Of a DNA stretch of 64,000 nucleotides, positions 17,028 through 25,982 are shown piece by piece. The notes below the pieces were generated by a model. That model searched no databases and was not told the DNA's origin. It saw nothing but the letters and a program-made list of their open reading frames with translations. The position numbers were made by a program, and so were the translations under genes. Position 1 is the stretch's first letter. Each line of letters starts with the position of its first letter. This stretch comes from Mumia sp050632745 (GTDB lineage Bacteria; Actinomycetota; Actinomycetes; Propionibacteriales; Nocardioidaceae), in contig NZ_JBODSD010000001.1 of the NCBI RefSeq assembly GCF_050632745.1, forward strand, positions 1,364,001-1,428,000, written 5' to 3'.

Positions 17028-18773
17028 ATGTTCGATCACGCGCGAGAGTCGAGGAGGAGCCCTTACCGTTGGCTCGTCCTCGGTGCGCTCCTCTGTCTGG
17101 TGAGCCTGGGTCTGAGCGTGCCCGCTTCCGGAACGGTCACCAGCGACTCCGGGTTCGAGGCGGCCGACGGCAACCTCGCCGTCAACTCGACGTTCGACTG
17201 GAACGGTTTCGCGCCGACGGTCTGGACGGGCACCGCGCCGTACCGGACGACCCAGAAGACGGTCGCGAGCGGCTGGGCCCTGACCGGGCTGGAGGACGCC
17301 CAGGCCACGACGTCCGACACCGCCTTCGCCGGTGGTGTCAAGCAGGACGACGACTGCGCCGTCGTGGGTGCCGGCAAGGCGCCGAACAAGGACGACCTGA
17401 AGCGGATCTACGTCGGCAGCAACACCGTCGGCGGCGACATCTTCCTCACGCTCGCCTGGGCCCGCATCAAGCAGAACACCACGTCGCCCTCCGCCCACGT
17501 CGGCTTCGAGTTCAACCAGGGCGAGACGGCGTGCGGAGGGTCGTCGGACGGCCTCGTCCGGCGTACCGCCGGTGACATGCTGATCGTGTACGACTTCGAG
17601 GGCGGCTCCGCGGACACTCCGCGGCTGACGCTGCGGCGCTGGGTGACCTCGGGCAGCTGCGAGGTCGGCAGCAGCGCACCGCCGTGCTGGGGGCCGGCGA
17701 CGGACCTCACCGCGCTCGGGTTCGCCGAGGCACGCGTCAACACCTCGCTCGTCGGTCCTGTCAGCGACCAGATCGCACCGTCGCCGGAGACGCTGGGCGT
17801 GAACGAGTTCGGTGAGGCCGGGATCAACCTGACCGACGCCGGCGTGTTCACCGGTTCGGAGTGCGTCGCCTTCGGCAGCGCGTTCGGCGTGAGCCGCTCC
17901 TCCGGCAACTCGGCGCAGGCGCAGATGAAGGACCTGGTCGGTCCGGGCGAGATCAACATCACCAACTGCGGCCGCGTCGTGATCCGCAAGGCGACCGACC
18001 CGAGCCCCGACCCGACGGACTCCACCTTCACCTACGCCACCACCGGAGGCCTCTCGCCGAGCACCTTCTCCCTGAAGGACGGCGACGCGCAGGACTACGG
18101 CGGCGAGGTGTTCGCGGGGCAGTACACCGTCACCGAGGACGATCCCGGTCCGACCTTCGACCTGGACGAGGTCACGTGCGAGGCGTCCGACACGACGCAC
18201 GGGACGACGATCCAGATCAACGGCGCGACGGTCTCGTTCGACCTGAAACCGCTTGACACGGTCGACTGCACGTACGTCAACGATCTCCGCACCGGGGCGA
18301 TCGAGATCACGAAGACGCGCAAGCACGCCGCCGACGGTCCGGGCGACCACCCGCACGCCGGCGTCGACTTCGCCGTGACCGGCACCGGGGTCGACACCAC
18401 GGTGACGACGGGTGCCGACGGCACGGCCTGCGTCGACGGACTGCTGTTCGGCGACTACACGGTCACCGAGGACACCCCTGCGGGCTACGCAGCCAACGCG
18501 CCGCAGGGCGTCACGGTGAGCGCGGTCTCGACGTGCGGTGACGGCAACGAGGTGGCGGTCAGCTTCCACAACACGCCGCTCACCGACGTGACGGTGTCGG
18601 TCGACTCGCAGGTCGTCGGCGGGACTGCGTCGTCGATCGTGTGCACCGACGCCGACGGGAACGTGGTCAGCGGTACGACGGGGGCGGGCGGTGACGGGTC
18701 TGTCACCGTCGGCGACCTTCCGCCGACCGATCCGAGCGTGACCCTCACGTGCGAGGTCACGGTCGATCCGTAA
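17028..18773 (+). CDS. secreted protein with prealbumin-like (SpaA/Cna-B type) repeats
   Basis: A 581-residue exported protein. Residues 1-36 form a signal peptide (basic start, hydrophobic core LVLGALLCLVSLGLSV, then ASG). Residues 37-310 are a large domain of unknown function rich in threonine and glycine. Two prealbumin-fold repeats follow: one near 320-430 (GRVVIRKATDPSP to CTYVNDL) and one near 435-520 (GAIEITKTRKHAADG to VSFHNTP), plus a short third segment ending CEVTVDP. Both repeats carry the YTVTEDxP motif. There is no LPXTG motif or C-terminal membrane helix, so it would be released or held non-covalently. GGGGGGAACC precedes the ATG. Confidence 0.8.
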   Translation: MFDHARESRRSPYRWLVLGALLCLVSLGLSVPASGTVTSDSGFEAADGNLAVNSTFDWNGFAPTVWTGTAPYRTTQKTVASGWALTGLEDAQATTSDTAFAGGVKQDDDCAVVGAGKAPNKDDLKRIYVGSNTVGGDIFLTLAWARIKQNTTSPSAHVGFEFNQGETACGGSSDGLVRRTAGDMLIVYDFEGGSADTPRLTLRRWVTSGSCEVGSSAPPCWGPATDLTALGFAEARVNTSLVGPVSDQIAPSPETLGVNEFGEAGINLTDAGVFTGSECVAFGSAFGVSRSSGNSAQAQMKDLVGPGEINITNCGRVVIRKATDPSPDPTDSTFTYATTGGLSPSTFSLKDGDAQDYGGEVFAGQYTVTEDDPGPTFDLDEVTCEASDTTHGTTIQINGATVSFDLKPLDTVDCTYVNDLRTGAIEITKTRKHAADGPGDHPHAGVDFAVTGTGVDTTVTTGADGTACVDGLLFGDYTVTEDTPAGYAANAPQGVTVSAVSTCGDGNEVAVSFHNTPLTDVTVSVDSQVVGGTASSIVCTDADGNVVSGTTGAGGDGSVTVGDLPPTDPSVTLTCEVTVDP

Positions 18774-18787
18774 CCACGGATGATGTG

Positions 18788-18834
18788 CCTGGGGACGCGG
18801 GGCGGTCCGCCACGGACCTCCCTTCGTCCCCAGG
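18788..18834 (+). terminator. nested hairpin after the secreted protein gene
   Basis: Outer arms CCTGGGGACG (18788-18797) and CGTCCCCAGG (18825-18834) are perfectly complementary. A second hairpin GGTCCG-CCA-CGGACC lies inside (18804-18818). It begins 14 bases after the stop codon. Confidence 0.55.
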
Positions 18835-18899
18835 CTCTCCTTCGCCGTCGTCGTCCACAGGTCGGCGTCCGAGCGCCGCGCGGCGTCGCGCAGACGTCG

Positions 18900-18905
18900 T
18901 AGCGT
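18900..18905 (+). promoter_or_regulatory. -10 box of comEA (leaderless)
   Basis: TAGCGT lies 6 bases before the GTG start at 18912, in the TANNNT pattern seen before many genes in this window. Confidence 0.5.
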
Positions 18906-18911
18906 TCCGGC

Positions 18912-19946
18912 GTGGACCCACGAGGCGGCGGAAAGAGCAACGAGGCAGCCCTGCGACGGCTCGAGCTGCTCGCACGCGAGGTGGGCGGCCGCGGCACCGC
19001 CGTCGCCGACGACGAGCCGTTCGGCGACGCGCTCGACGAGCTCGGGGACGACCTCGACGAGGACGGGCTCGGGCCCTGGCCGGGTGGGATGCTTCCCGCA
19101 GCCGAGCTGCCCGCGCGAGGCGCACCGGCGCGTGCACGCCGTCCGTTCGTCGCGGTCACCGGCGACGAGGCCGACGCGAGCTGGGGACGCCACCGCTCAG
19201 GCGGCCTCGCGTCGCGCCCGCCACGTGCGTGGGCCGACGCGCCGTCGCCGCTGAGCCGGTCGCTCGGAGTGCTGGGCGACGGGGTCCGGGGCCGCCACGT
19301 CGGGGTCGCCCTGCTGGTCGTGCTCCTTGCCGCGGCGGGGGCGGCCTGGTGGGTGTTGCGGGCACAGCCGGAGGCCGTCGTCGCCGAGCCTGCCGCACCA
19401 GTCGCCGGGAGCGGCTCGGCGGGGGCGGAGGCAGTGGGGTCCGGCGGTGCCACCGCGGGTTCTGCCGTGCCGAGCGTGGCCGCGACGACGGCGGCCGGCG
19501 AGGTGGTCGTGGACGTCGCCGGACGGGTCCGCCGACCCGGCATCGTCACGCTGTCCGCTGGCTCCCGTGTCGCGGACGCGATCACCGCAGCCGGGGGAGC
19601 ACGGCGTGGCACCGACCTCACGTCGGTCAACCTGGCGCGTGTGCTCGTCGACGGCGAGCAGATCGTGGTCGGGCTCCCCGCCGTGACGGGGCTGCCCGGA
19701 GCGAGCCCGACGGGAGGGAGCCCGGGCGGGTCCGGCGCGGGCGCGACGACGGGAGGACCGGTCAACCTCAACACCGCCACGCTCGAGCAGCTCGACACGC
19801 TGCCGCAGGTCGGCCCGGTGACCGCTCAGGCGATCCTCGACTGGCGCACCGAGCACGGGCGGTTCACGACGGTGGAGGAGCTGCTGGAGGTCCGCGGCAT
19901 CGGCGACGCGACACTCGCGCGGCTGCGCGACCTCGTCACCGTCTGA
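18912..19946 (+). CDS. comEA: ComEA family DNA-binding protein
   Basis: Membrane-anchored DNA receptor of the competence uptake machinery, 344 residues with GTG start. Residues 1-125 are cytoplasmic and acidic or arginine-rich; one transmembrane helix follows at about 130-150 (VGVALLVVLLAAAGAAWWV). Next come an alanine/glycine linker, a SLBB-type domain at about 195-250 (VVVDVAGRVRRPGIVTLSAG) and a C-terminal helix-hairpin-helix pair at about 280-344 (VNLNTATLEQLDTLPQVGPV). The long cytoplasmic N-terminus is typical of actinobacterial ComEA. comEC follows 7 bases later and holA after that. Confidence 0.93.
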   Translation: MDPRGGGKSNEAALRRLELLAREVGGRGTAVADDEPFGDALDELGDDLDEDGLGPWPGGMLPAAELPARGAPARARRPFVAVTGDEADASWGRHRSGGLASRPPRAWADAPSPLSRSLGVLGDGVRGRHVGVALLVVLLAAAGAAWWVLRAQPEAVVAEPAAPVAGSGSAGAEAVGSGGATAGSAVPSVAATTAAGEVVVDVAGRVRRPGIVTLSAGSRVADAITAAGGARRGTDLTSVNLARVLVDGEQIVVGLPAVTGLPGASPTGGSPGGSGAGATTGGPVNLNTATLEQLDTLPQVGPVTAQAILDWRTEHGRFTTVEELLEVRGIGDATLARLRDLVTV

Positions 19947-19953
19947 CGGGCTC

Positions 19954-22322
19954 GTGACGCCGTCCCCCGCGGGGCCCTCGCCGCTGCCGTCGGCGTCCTC
20001 GTCGGCGCCGGCGCCGGCGGAGGTCGCGGGGACGCCGAAGGACGGCGTCGACCTCCGCATGATCGGTCCCGCCTTAGCGGCCTGGGCCGGTGCCGTGCTG
20101 GCCACCCGGCTCGACCCGGCCCCCGCGCTCGGCGTCACCACGACGGGGGTCGTCGTCCTCCTCGCCCTCCAGCGTGCGCTGCCCGCGCTGCGGAGCCGGA
20201 CTCCGTGGATCGCCCTCGTGGCGACGCTGCTGCTCGCGGCGGTCGCGCTCGGCGTGCTCCGGGCGGAAGCCCATCGTCGGTCGGCGGTGGCCGAGCTCGC
20301 GCAGGAGCGAGCGACGGCGCGCGTCGTGGCACGGGTGACGACCGACCCACGCGCCGTCGAGGGCGCCTTCGGCACGACCACCGTCTTCTCGGCGACCGTC
20401 GTCCGCGTCGAGGCTCGCGGCGCGGCACTCACGCTGCGCGCGCCCGTCGTCGTCTTCCTACGAGGCGAAGCACCGCCGGTGCGGGTCGGCGAGGAGGTGG
20501 AGGTCGTCGGGCGCCTCGGACCGGCCGACGGCACGGCCGAGGCCGCGACGCTGTCGGCCTCGGCGGTGCGCCCCCGACCAGGCGGCGACCCGGCATGGTG
20601 TGGGACGGAGCCGGGGCGGTGCGCGCGGCCGTCAGCGCCTCGGTCGCCTCCCGTGGAGCGGACGTCTCGGCGCTGGTGCCCGCGCTGGTCCACGGGGACG
20701 ACCACGCTCTCGGGGAGGACCTCCGCGACGCGTTCCGGACGAGCGGCCTCACCCACCTCCTCGCGGTCTCCGGCACCAACCTCACGCTCCTCGTCGGCTT
20801 CCTCCTCGCCCTCGCTCGTCCCCTCGGTGCCGGGCCTCGCGCGAGGGTCCTCCTCGCGGTCCTCGCCACCGTCGGCTACGTCCTGCTGGCGCGGCCCGAG
20901 CCGTCCGTGGTGCGGGCGGCCGTGATGGGCCTGGTCGGAGTGGCGGGGCTGAGCACGGGCGGACGCTCGCGCGGCGTGCGCTGCCTCGCCTGGGCAGTCG
21001 TCGCGGTCGTCCTCCTCGACCCGTGGCTGGCCACCTCGGCCGGGTTCCTGCTCTCGGCGGTCGCCACGGGTGGGATCCTGCTCCTCGCCCCCGTCTGGCG
21101 CGACGCCCTCGGCCGCTGGATGCCGCGCTGGCTCGCCGAGGCGATCGCCGTCCCGGCCGCCGCACAGCTCGCATGCACGGCACCGGTCGCGGCGCTCTCC
21201 GGTGAGGTCTCGGTGGTCGCGGTGCTCGCCAACCTTCTCGTGGCCCCTGCGGTCGGACCGGCGACCGTGCTCGGGCTGTCAGGCGGGCTGGTCGGGCTCG
21301 TGTGGGCACCCCTCGGAGGAGCCGTCGGCCTCCTCACGGCGGTCCCGGCCGGGTGGATCGTCCTCGTCGGACGCCGAGCGGCCGACGTCCCCGGCGCCGC
21401 GGCGACCGTCGGTGACGGTCCGGTGACGGTGGGCGTGCTCGTTGTCGTGAGCATCGTCGTCGCGGCGACCGGGCACCGCCTTCTGCGCCGTCCCGTGATC
21501 ATGGCTCTCTCCTGCGGGGTGATCGCCGTGCTCGCGGTCGCCCCGCCCAGCCCGGGATGGCCGCCCCGCGGATGGGTGATGGTCGCCTGCGACGTCGGGC
21601 AGGGCGATGCGACCGTCCTGCGCGCCGGCGAGGGATCCGCCGTGGTCGTCGACGCCGGGCCCGACCCGAGACCGGTCGACCGCTGCCTGCGCGACCTCGG
21701 GATCAGGGCGGTCCCGGCCCTCGTGGTGACGCACGCCCACGCCGACCACGTCGACGGGCTCGCGGGAGTCGTCCGGCGGAGGTCGGTCGCGTGGGTCGGC
21801 GTCGGCCCGAGCCGCCCCGACCTGGCGGGCCTCCCGGTTCGCACGCTCGCAGTCGGCGACCGGTGGCGCGTCGGCGAGGTCAGCCTGACCGTCCTCGGGC
21901 CGGTGGGTGCGCAGGGCGCGGTCGCCGGGTCGGTCCCCGCGGAGTCCGAGGCGCCGGGGGAGGAGGCCGCCAACGATGCCAGCGTCGTCCTGCTCGTGGA
22001 GACCGCGGGCGTCCGGATCCTGCTCACCGGCGACGTGGAGCCACCCGCGCAGCGCGCGCTCGCGGCGGCGTACCCCGGGCTGACGGTCGACGTCCTCAAG
22101 GTGCCGCACCACGGGAGCGCCCACCAGGAGCCCGCCTGGCTCACCGGTCTCGGGGCTCGCTGGGCGACGGTGAGTGCCGGTGAGGGCAACACGTACGGTC
22201 ACCCGGCGGCCGAGACGCTCGCGCTCCTCCGAGCAGCGGGGACGACCGTGCTGCGGACCGACCCCGGTCAGGATGTGGCCGTCGTCGTGCGTGACGGGAC
22301 GCTCACGGGGGTCGTGCGGTGA
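19954..22322 (+). CDS. comEC: ComEC/Rec2 DNA uptake channel, interrupted by an apparent frameshift
   Basis: Membrane channel that carries single-stranded DNA into the cell during transformation. The N-terminal part (helices plus the DUF4131-like domain, to about residue 205) is read in the frame of the GTG at 19954. The competence domain (FRTSGLTHLLAVSGTNLTLL) and the C-terminal metallo-beta-lactamase-like domain (THAHADHVDGL, LTGDVE, KVPHHGSAH) are in another frame, open with an ATG at 20595. The switch falls at 20571-20600, next to a run of five C (20571-20575); one extra C there would fuse both parts into one protein of about 790 residues, the normal size. It may be a real mutation, a slippage site or a sequencing error. 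If only the second frame is translated, the product is 575 residues. Confidence 0.8.
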
Positions 22323-22387
22323 CGGGTCGTCGTGGACCGCCCGGGCGCTCCGTTCCGTGTCGCCGCGACGTGGCATGCTGAGCGACG

Positions 22388-23368
22388 ATGGCGTCCTTGT
22401 TCAGCACCGTGCTCCTCGTCACCGGCGGGGTCGAGTTCCTGACCGACCGTGCGATGAGGCGTGCCCTCGCGCAGGTCCACGACGAGGATCCTGAGGTGTC
22501 GGTGTCCGACGTCGAGGGCTCGTCCGTGGGGCCCGGCGAGCTCACCGCCCTCACGAGTCCCTCGCTGTTCTCCGTGCACAGCGCCGTGGTCGTGCGCGGC
22601 ATCGAGAACCTCGATGCCACCGCCTCCGACGAGCTCCTCGCGTACGGCGCGGCCCCGGCCGCCGATGTCGCCCTCGTCCTCACCCACGGCGGAGGCCAGA
22701 AGGGCAAGGGCGTCCTCGACAAGCTGCGCAAGCTCGCGGCGGTCCAGGAGGTCACGACGACGGCGCCGAAGCCGTGGGAGGTCTCACGCTGGGTCGCCGG
22801 CGAGGTCCGGCAGCTCGGCGCGTCCATCTCGGAGGAGGCGGCGGGATACCTCGTCGACGCCGTCGGCCACGACCTCCGGTCGCTCGCCGCGGCGGCCGAC
22901 CAGCTCGTCGACGCCGCGACGGGCGCCGACGGCAAGCGAGCGCCGATCTCGCTCGACCTCGTCCGCCAGTACTTCGGCGGCCGCGCCGAGGTGAAGGGCT
23001 TCGACATCGCCGACGCCGCGATCGACGGCGAGACGGCGCGTGCGCTCGAGCAGCTGCGGTGGGCGCTCAACAACAACGTGTCGCCGGTCCTCATCACGTC
23101 GGCGTTCGCGTCCGGCCTGCGGTCGCTGGCCCGCTACGGGGTGGCCTCCAGCAAGGGCCTTCGCGAGGCCGAGCTCGCGCGCGAGGTCGGGGCACCACCG
23201 TTCCGGCTCAAGCGCCTGCGGACGCAGCTGCGCGGGTGGGACAGCGCCGGCCTCACGAGCGCCATCGGCGCGGTGGCTCAGGCGGACCTCGACGTCAAGG
23301 GCGCCTCGGATCCCGAGTACGCGCTCGAGCGGATGGTCCTCGCCGTCACAGGTTCGCGGCGCGGCTGA
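22388..23368 (+). CDS. holA: DNA polymerase III delta subunit
   Basis: Clamp-loader subunit that opens the sliding clamp during replication; 326 residues, normal for the family. Weak Walker-like and delta-specific segments are visible: VLLVTGGVEFLTDRAMRRAL at the N-terminus, LVLTHGGGQKGKGVLDKLRK near residue 100, and the helical C-terminal collar with LKRLRTQLRGWDS near 275. It follows comEC by 65 bases, the usual actinobacterial order, and converges with rpsT across a shared hairpin. Confidence 0.93.
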   Translation: MASLFSTVLLVTGGVEFLTDRAMRRALAQVHDEDPEVSVSDVEGSSVGPGELTALTSPSLFSVHSAVVVRGIENLDATASDELLAYGAAPAADVALVLTHGGGQKGKGVLDKLRKLAAVQEVTTTAPKPWEVSRWVAGEVRQLGASISEEAAGYLVDAVGHDLRSLAAAADQLVDAATGADGKRAPISLDLVRQYFGGRAEVKGFDIADAAIDGETARALEQLRWALNNNVSPVLITSAFASGLRSLARYGVASSKGLREAELAREVGAPPFRLKRLRTQLRGWDSAGLTSAIGAVAQADLDVKGASDPEYALERMVLAVTGSRRG

Positions 23369-23414
23369 CCGACCGATCGGCGGCCGGCGCGACGATCCCG
23401 CGCCAGACGCACGA

Positions 23415-23441
23415 ACGGCACCTCCCGTCGGGAGGTGCCGT
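23415..23441. terminator. bidirectional terminator between holA and rpsT
   Basis: A perfect 12-bp stem ACGGCACCTCCC/GGGAGGTGCCGT with a 3-base loop. It lies 47 bases after the holA stop and 24 bases after the rpsT stop on the other strand, so it can serve both convergent genes. Confidence 0.7.
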
Positions 23442-23464
23442 CACGGCGATCGAAGGAGCGACGC

Positions 23465-23725
23465 TCAGAGAGCGGCAGCCTTCTTGGCGATCGACGACTT
23501 GCGGTTCGCAGCCTGGTTCTTGTGGATGACGCCCTTGGACGCCGCCTTGTCCAGCTTGCGGTTCGCTGCCTTCGCGAACTCCTGCGCCTCGTCGTTGTTG
23601 CCGGCGTCGACGGCCTCGGTGAAGCGTCGGACGGCGGTCTTCAGCTCCGAACGCACAGCCTTGTTGCGCTCACGCGCACGCTCGTTCTGCCGGTTGCGCT
23701 TGATCTGCGACTTGATGTTTGCCAC
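23465..23725 (-). CDS. rpsT: 30S ribosomal protein S20
   Basis: Small basic ribosomal protein of 86 residues that binds 16S rRNA. It begins ANIKSQIKRNRQNERARERN, the family signature, and is rich in lysine, arginine and alanine throughout (DKAASKGVIHKNQAANRKS near the C-terminus). The start is GTG with GAGG 9-10 bases ahead. It is a single gene with its own promoter about 70 bases upstream and a hairpin terminator downstream. Confidence 0.97.
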   Translation of the reverse strand: MANIKSQIKRNRQNERARERNKAVRSELKTAVRRFTEAVDAGNNDEAQEFAKAANRKLDKAASKGVIHKNQAANRKSSIAKKAAAL

Positions 23726-23791
23726 GGGGCAAGCCTCGTTGTTCTGTCGAAGTGGATGGGTGCGCGCGCGGACACGGACACGCGACCACCC

Positions 23792-23820
23792 ACTGTATCA
23801 GCGGGTTCGCGGAGGGCCAA
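23792..23820 (-). promoter_or_regulatory. rpsT promoter
   Basis: On the minus strand TTGGCC (23820-23815) and TACAGT (23797-23792) are separated by 17 bases, a good vegetative sigma arrangement. The predicted start leaves a 5' leader of about 60 bases before the GTG. Confidence 0.6.
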
Positions 23821-23872
23821 AACCGCCTGCCGCCGCCGCGGCGTACCGATTGCCAGGAAACTCACATCTTCC

Positions 23873-23888
23873 TCAAAGGCACCTTTGA
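23873..23888. promoter_or_regulatory. possible operator upstream of the ABC export operon
   Basis: The inverted repeat TCAAAGG-CA-CCTTTGA stands out as AT-rich in a GC-rich gap. It is 166 bases before the first adaptor start. The 329-base gap 23726-24054 otherwise holds the rpsT promoter and no gene I can support. Confidence 0.35.
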
Positions 23889-24054
23889 ACCGCGGTCGAT
23901 GTACTCCCGGGGCAAGGGCCATCGACCACACCGACGCCGCACCGATTCAGACCACGCGCGGCGTTCGGAGCCGGGTGCCACCTGCACCGGCAGGTCGCTC
24001 ACGTGCGGGGAACGGGGCCAGGCACTCGACACTCGTACGGAGGAACTCAACGCA

Positions 24055-25278
24055 ATGGTGAGGATCGCGAACGTGCTCGGGACCCGCCGACGGCGGATGG
24101 CGCTCGCGGCCGCAGTCGTCGTCCTGGCGGCTCTGACCTGGTGGTACGTCGGCCGCTCGGACGCCGGTCAGGCGCAGGCCTCGACCACGACCGCCGAGGT
24201 GGCGACCTCCACGGTCGAGGACACGGTAAGCGGCTCGGGGACGTTGGAGTCGGCGAGGTCGTCCGACCTGTCGTTCTCGTCGTCGGGCACCGTGACCACG
24301 GTGTACGTCGAGGAGGGCGACGAGGTCCGGAAGGGCGCGAAGCTCGCCAGGATCGACACCACGGAGCTCGAGGCCACGCTGGCCTCGGCCCGCGCGCAGC
24401 TCGACGCTGCCGAGACGACCGCGGCGGACGACGGCGACGAGTCCGCGGCCCAGCAGGCCGCCAACACCGCGGCCGTCGCCAGCGCCGAGGCCGACGTCGC
24501 GGACGCGAAGAAGGCGGTCGAGGACGCCGTGCTGAGGGCGCCGTTCTCGGGCATGGTCGCCGCGGTCGGTGTCGAGGAGGGCGACCACGTCGGGTCCTCG
24601 TCCGGCGGCTCGAGCTCGGGCAGCACCTCGGGCTCCGTACCAGGCGGCTCGAGCACGACGTCGACCTCCGCGTCGACCGGCTCCATCACCGTCATCACGC
24701 CCAAGACCTTCGTCGTGACCGCCGACGTGACGGCGACCGACGTTGAGCGGGTCAAGGACGGCATGCAGGCCAAGATCACCCCGACCGGTGCGGCCGACGC
24801 GGTGTTCGGCACGGTCCAGACGGTCGGCAAGGTCGCCGAGACCGGCACCGACGGCACCGCGACGTTCCCCGTGACGATCGCGCTCACCGGTGAGCAGAAG
24901 GACCTGTACGCCGGCACGTCCGCCGACGTCTCGATCGTCGTGGAGTCCCGCGAGGGCGTGCTGAGCGTGCCGACCGCCGCGATCAAGACCGACGGAGACC
25001 AGGCGTACGTCGAGAAGGTGACCGACGACGGCACCACCAAGACCGAGGTCGAGATCGGGGACGCCTTCGGGCCGACCACCGAGATCGTCTCCGGCCTCGA
25101 GGAGGGGGACACCGTCCAGTACACCCAGACCACGGTGCGTCGCAGCGGCGGGACCAGCGGCGGACAGGGCGGGTTCCCCGGCGGTGGCGGATTCCCCGGC
25201 GGCGGGGAGATGCCGAGCATGCCCAGCGGGGGCGGATTCCCCAGCGGTGGCGGCGGCTTCCCCGGTGGTGGCCAGTGA
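24055..25278 (+). CDS. membrane-fusion (MacA-like) adaptor of an ABC exporter
   Basis: A 407-residue periplasmic-adaptor-type protein anchored by one N-terminal helix (residues 14-33). A biotinyl-lipoyl-like half follows (SGSGTLESARSSDLSFSSSG, VYVEEGDEVRKGAKLARID), then a short alanine-rich coiled coil (about 110-150), the second lipoyl half (LRAPFSGMVAAVGVEEGDHV), and beta-barrel domains. A Ser/Gly/Thr linker lies near residue 185. The last 45 residues are a glycine-proline tail (GGFPGGGGFPGGGEMPSMPS). The ATG at 24055 has ACGGAGGA upstream. It is the first gene of a five-gene operon and overlaps the ATPase gene by 4 bases. Confidence 0.88.
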   Translation: MVRIANVLGTRRRRMALAAAVVVLAALTWWYVGRSDAGQAQASTTTAEVATSTVEDTVSGSGTLESARSSDLSFSSSGTVTTVYVEEGDEVRKGAKLARIDTTELEATLASARAQLDAAETTAADDGDESAAQQAANTAAVASAEADVADAKKAVEDAVLRAPFSGMVAAVGVEEGDHVGSSSGGSSSGSTSGSVPGGSSTTSTSASTGSITVITPKTFVVTADVTATDVERVKDGMQAKITPTGAADAVFGTVQTVGKVAETGTDGTATFPVTIALTGEQKDLYAGTSADVSIVVESREGVLSVPTAAIKTDGDQAYVEKVTDDGTTKTEVEIGDAFGPTTEIVSGLEEGDTVQYTQTTVRRSGGTSGGQGGFPGGGGFPGGGEMPSMPSGGGFPSGGGGFPGGGQ

Positions 25279-25982
25279 GCGCGCTGCTGGAGCTGGACGA
25301 CGTCCGCAAGATCTACTCCACGGGAGCGGTCGAGGTCGCCGCGCTGGCCGGGGTCGACCTCGAGGTCGAGGAGGGGGAGTACGTCGCGGTGGTCGGCCCC
25401 TCCGGGTCGGGCAAGTCGACCCTGATGAACATCCTCGGCTGCCTGGACGTGCCCACCGGCGGCACGTACCGGCTCGCGGGCGAGGACGTCTCGACGTTGG
25501 ACGAGACGCGGCTCGCCGACGTACGGAACCGGCTGATCGGCTTCGTGTTCCAGCAGTTCAACCTGCTGCCGAGCCTGTCTGCCTGGCGCAACGTCGAGCT
25601 CCCGCTCGTCTACGCCGGCGTGCCCCGTGACGAGCGCCGTCGCCGCGCGGTCGCCGCGCTCGAGCGCGTGGGCCTCGGGGACCGCGCCGAGCACCGGCCC
25701 ACGGAGCTGTCCGGTGGGCAGCAGCAGCGTGTCGCCGTCGCCCGCGCGCTGGTGACCGACCCGGCGATGGTGCTGGCCGACGAGCCGACCGGGAACCTCG
25801 ACTCGCGGTCGACCGCCGACGTGCTCGCGCTGTTCGACGAGCTGTCCGCGATGGGGCGCACGATCGTGCTGATCACCCACGAGCACGACGTCGCCGCCCG
25901 AGCCGACCGACAGGTCGTCGTCCGCGACGGCCTCGTCGTCCAGGGGAACGGTGTCGATCCCTCCAGCTGGAGCCTCGCATGA
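25275..25982 (+). CDS. MacB-type ABC transporter ATP-binding protein
   Basis: A 235-residue ATPase of the LolD/MacB class. Walker A is GPSGSGKSTLMNILG (near residue 40), followed by a Q-loop VFQQFNLLPSLSAW, the signature LSGGQQQRVAVARAL and Walker B VLADEPTGNLDS. The GTG start overlaps the adaptor stop by 4 bases, and its own stop overlaps the permease start by 4 bases, so ATPase and permease should form one complex. Confidence 0.95.
   Translation: MSALLELDDVRKIYSTGAVEVAALAGVDLEVEEGEYVAVVGPSGSGKSTLMNILGCLDVPTGGTYRLAGEDVSTLDETRLADVRNRLIGFVFQQFNLLPSLSAWRNVELPLVYAGVPRDERRRRAVAALERVGLGDRAEHRPTELSGGQQQRVAVARALVTDPAMVLADEPTGNLDSRSTADVLALFDELSAMGRTIVLITHEHDVAARADRQVVVRDGLVVQGNGVDPSSWSLA

Noticed and set aside
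20205..20594. Upstream part of the second comEC frame as real protein
   Set aside because: Before about 20575 this frame is arginine-rich nonsense, while the other frame encodes the expected ComEC N-terminal domain.
23719..24054. N-terminal extension of the first exporter adaptor by 112 codons
   Set aside because: The extension runs through the rpsT promoter and the operator-like dyad. The ATG at 24055 has a ribosome site and is followed directly by the membrane anchor.
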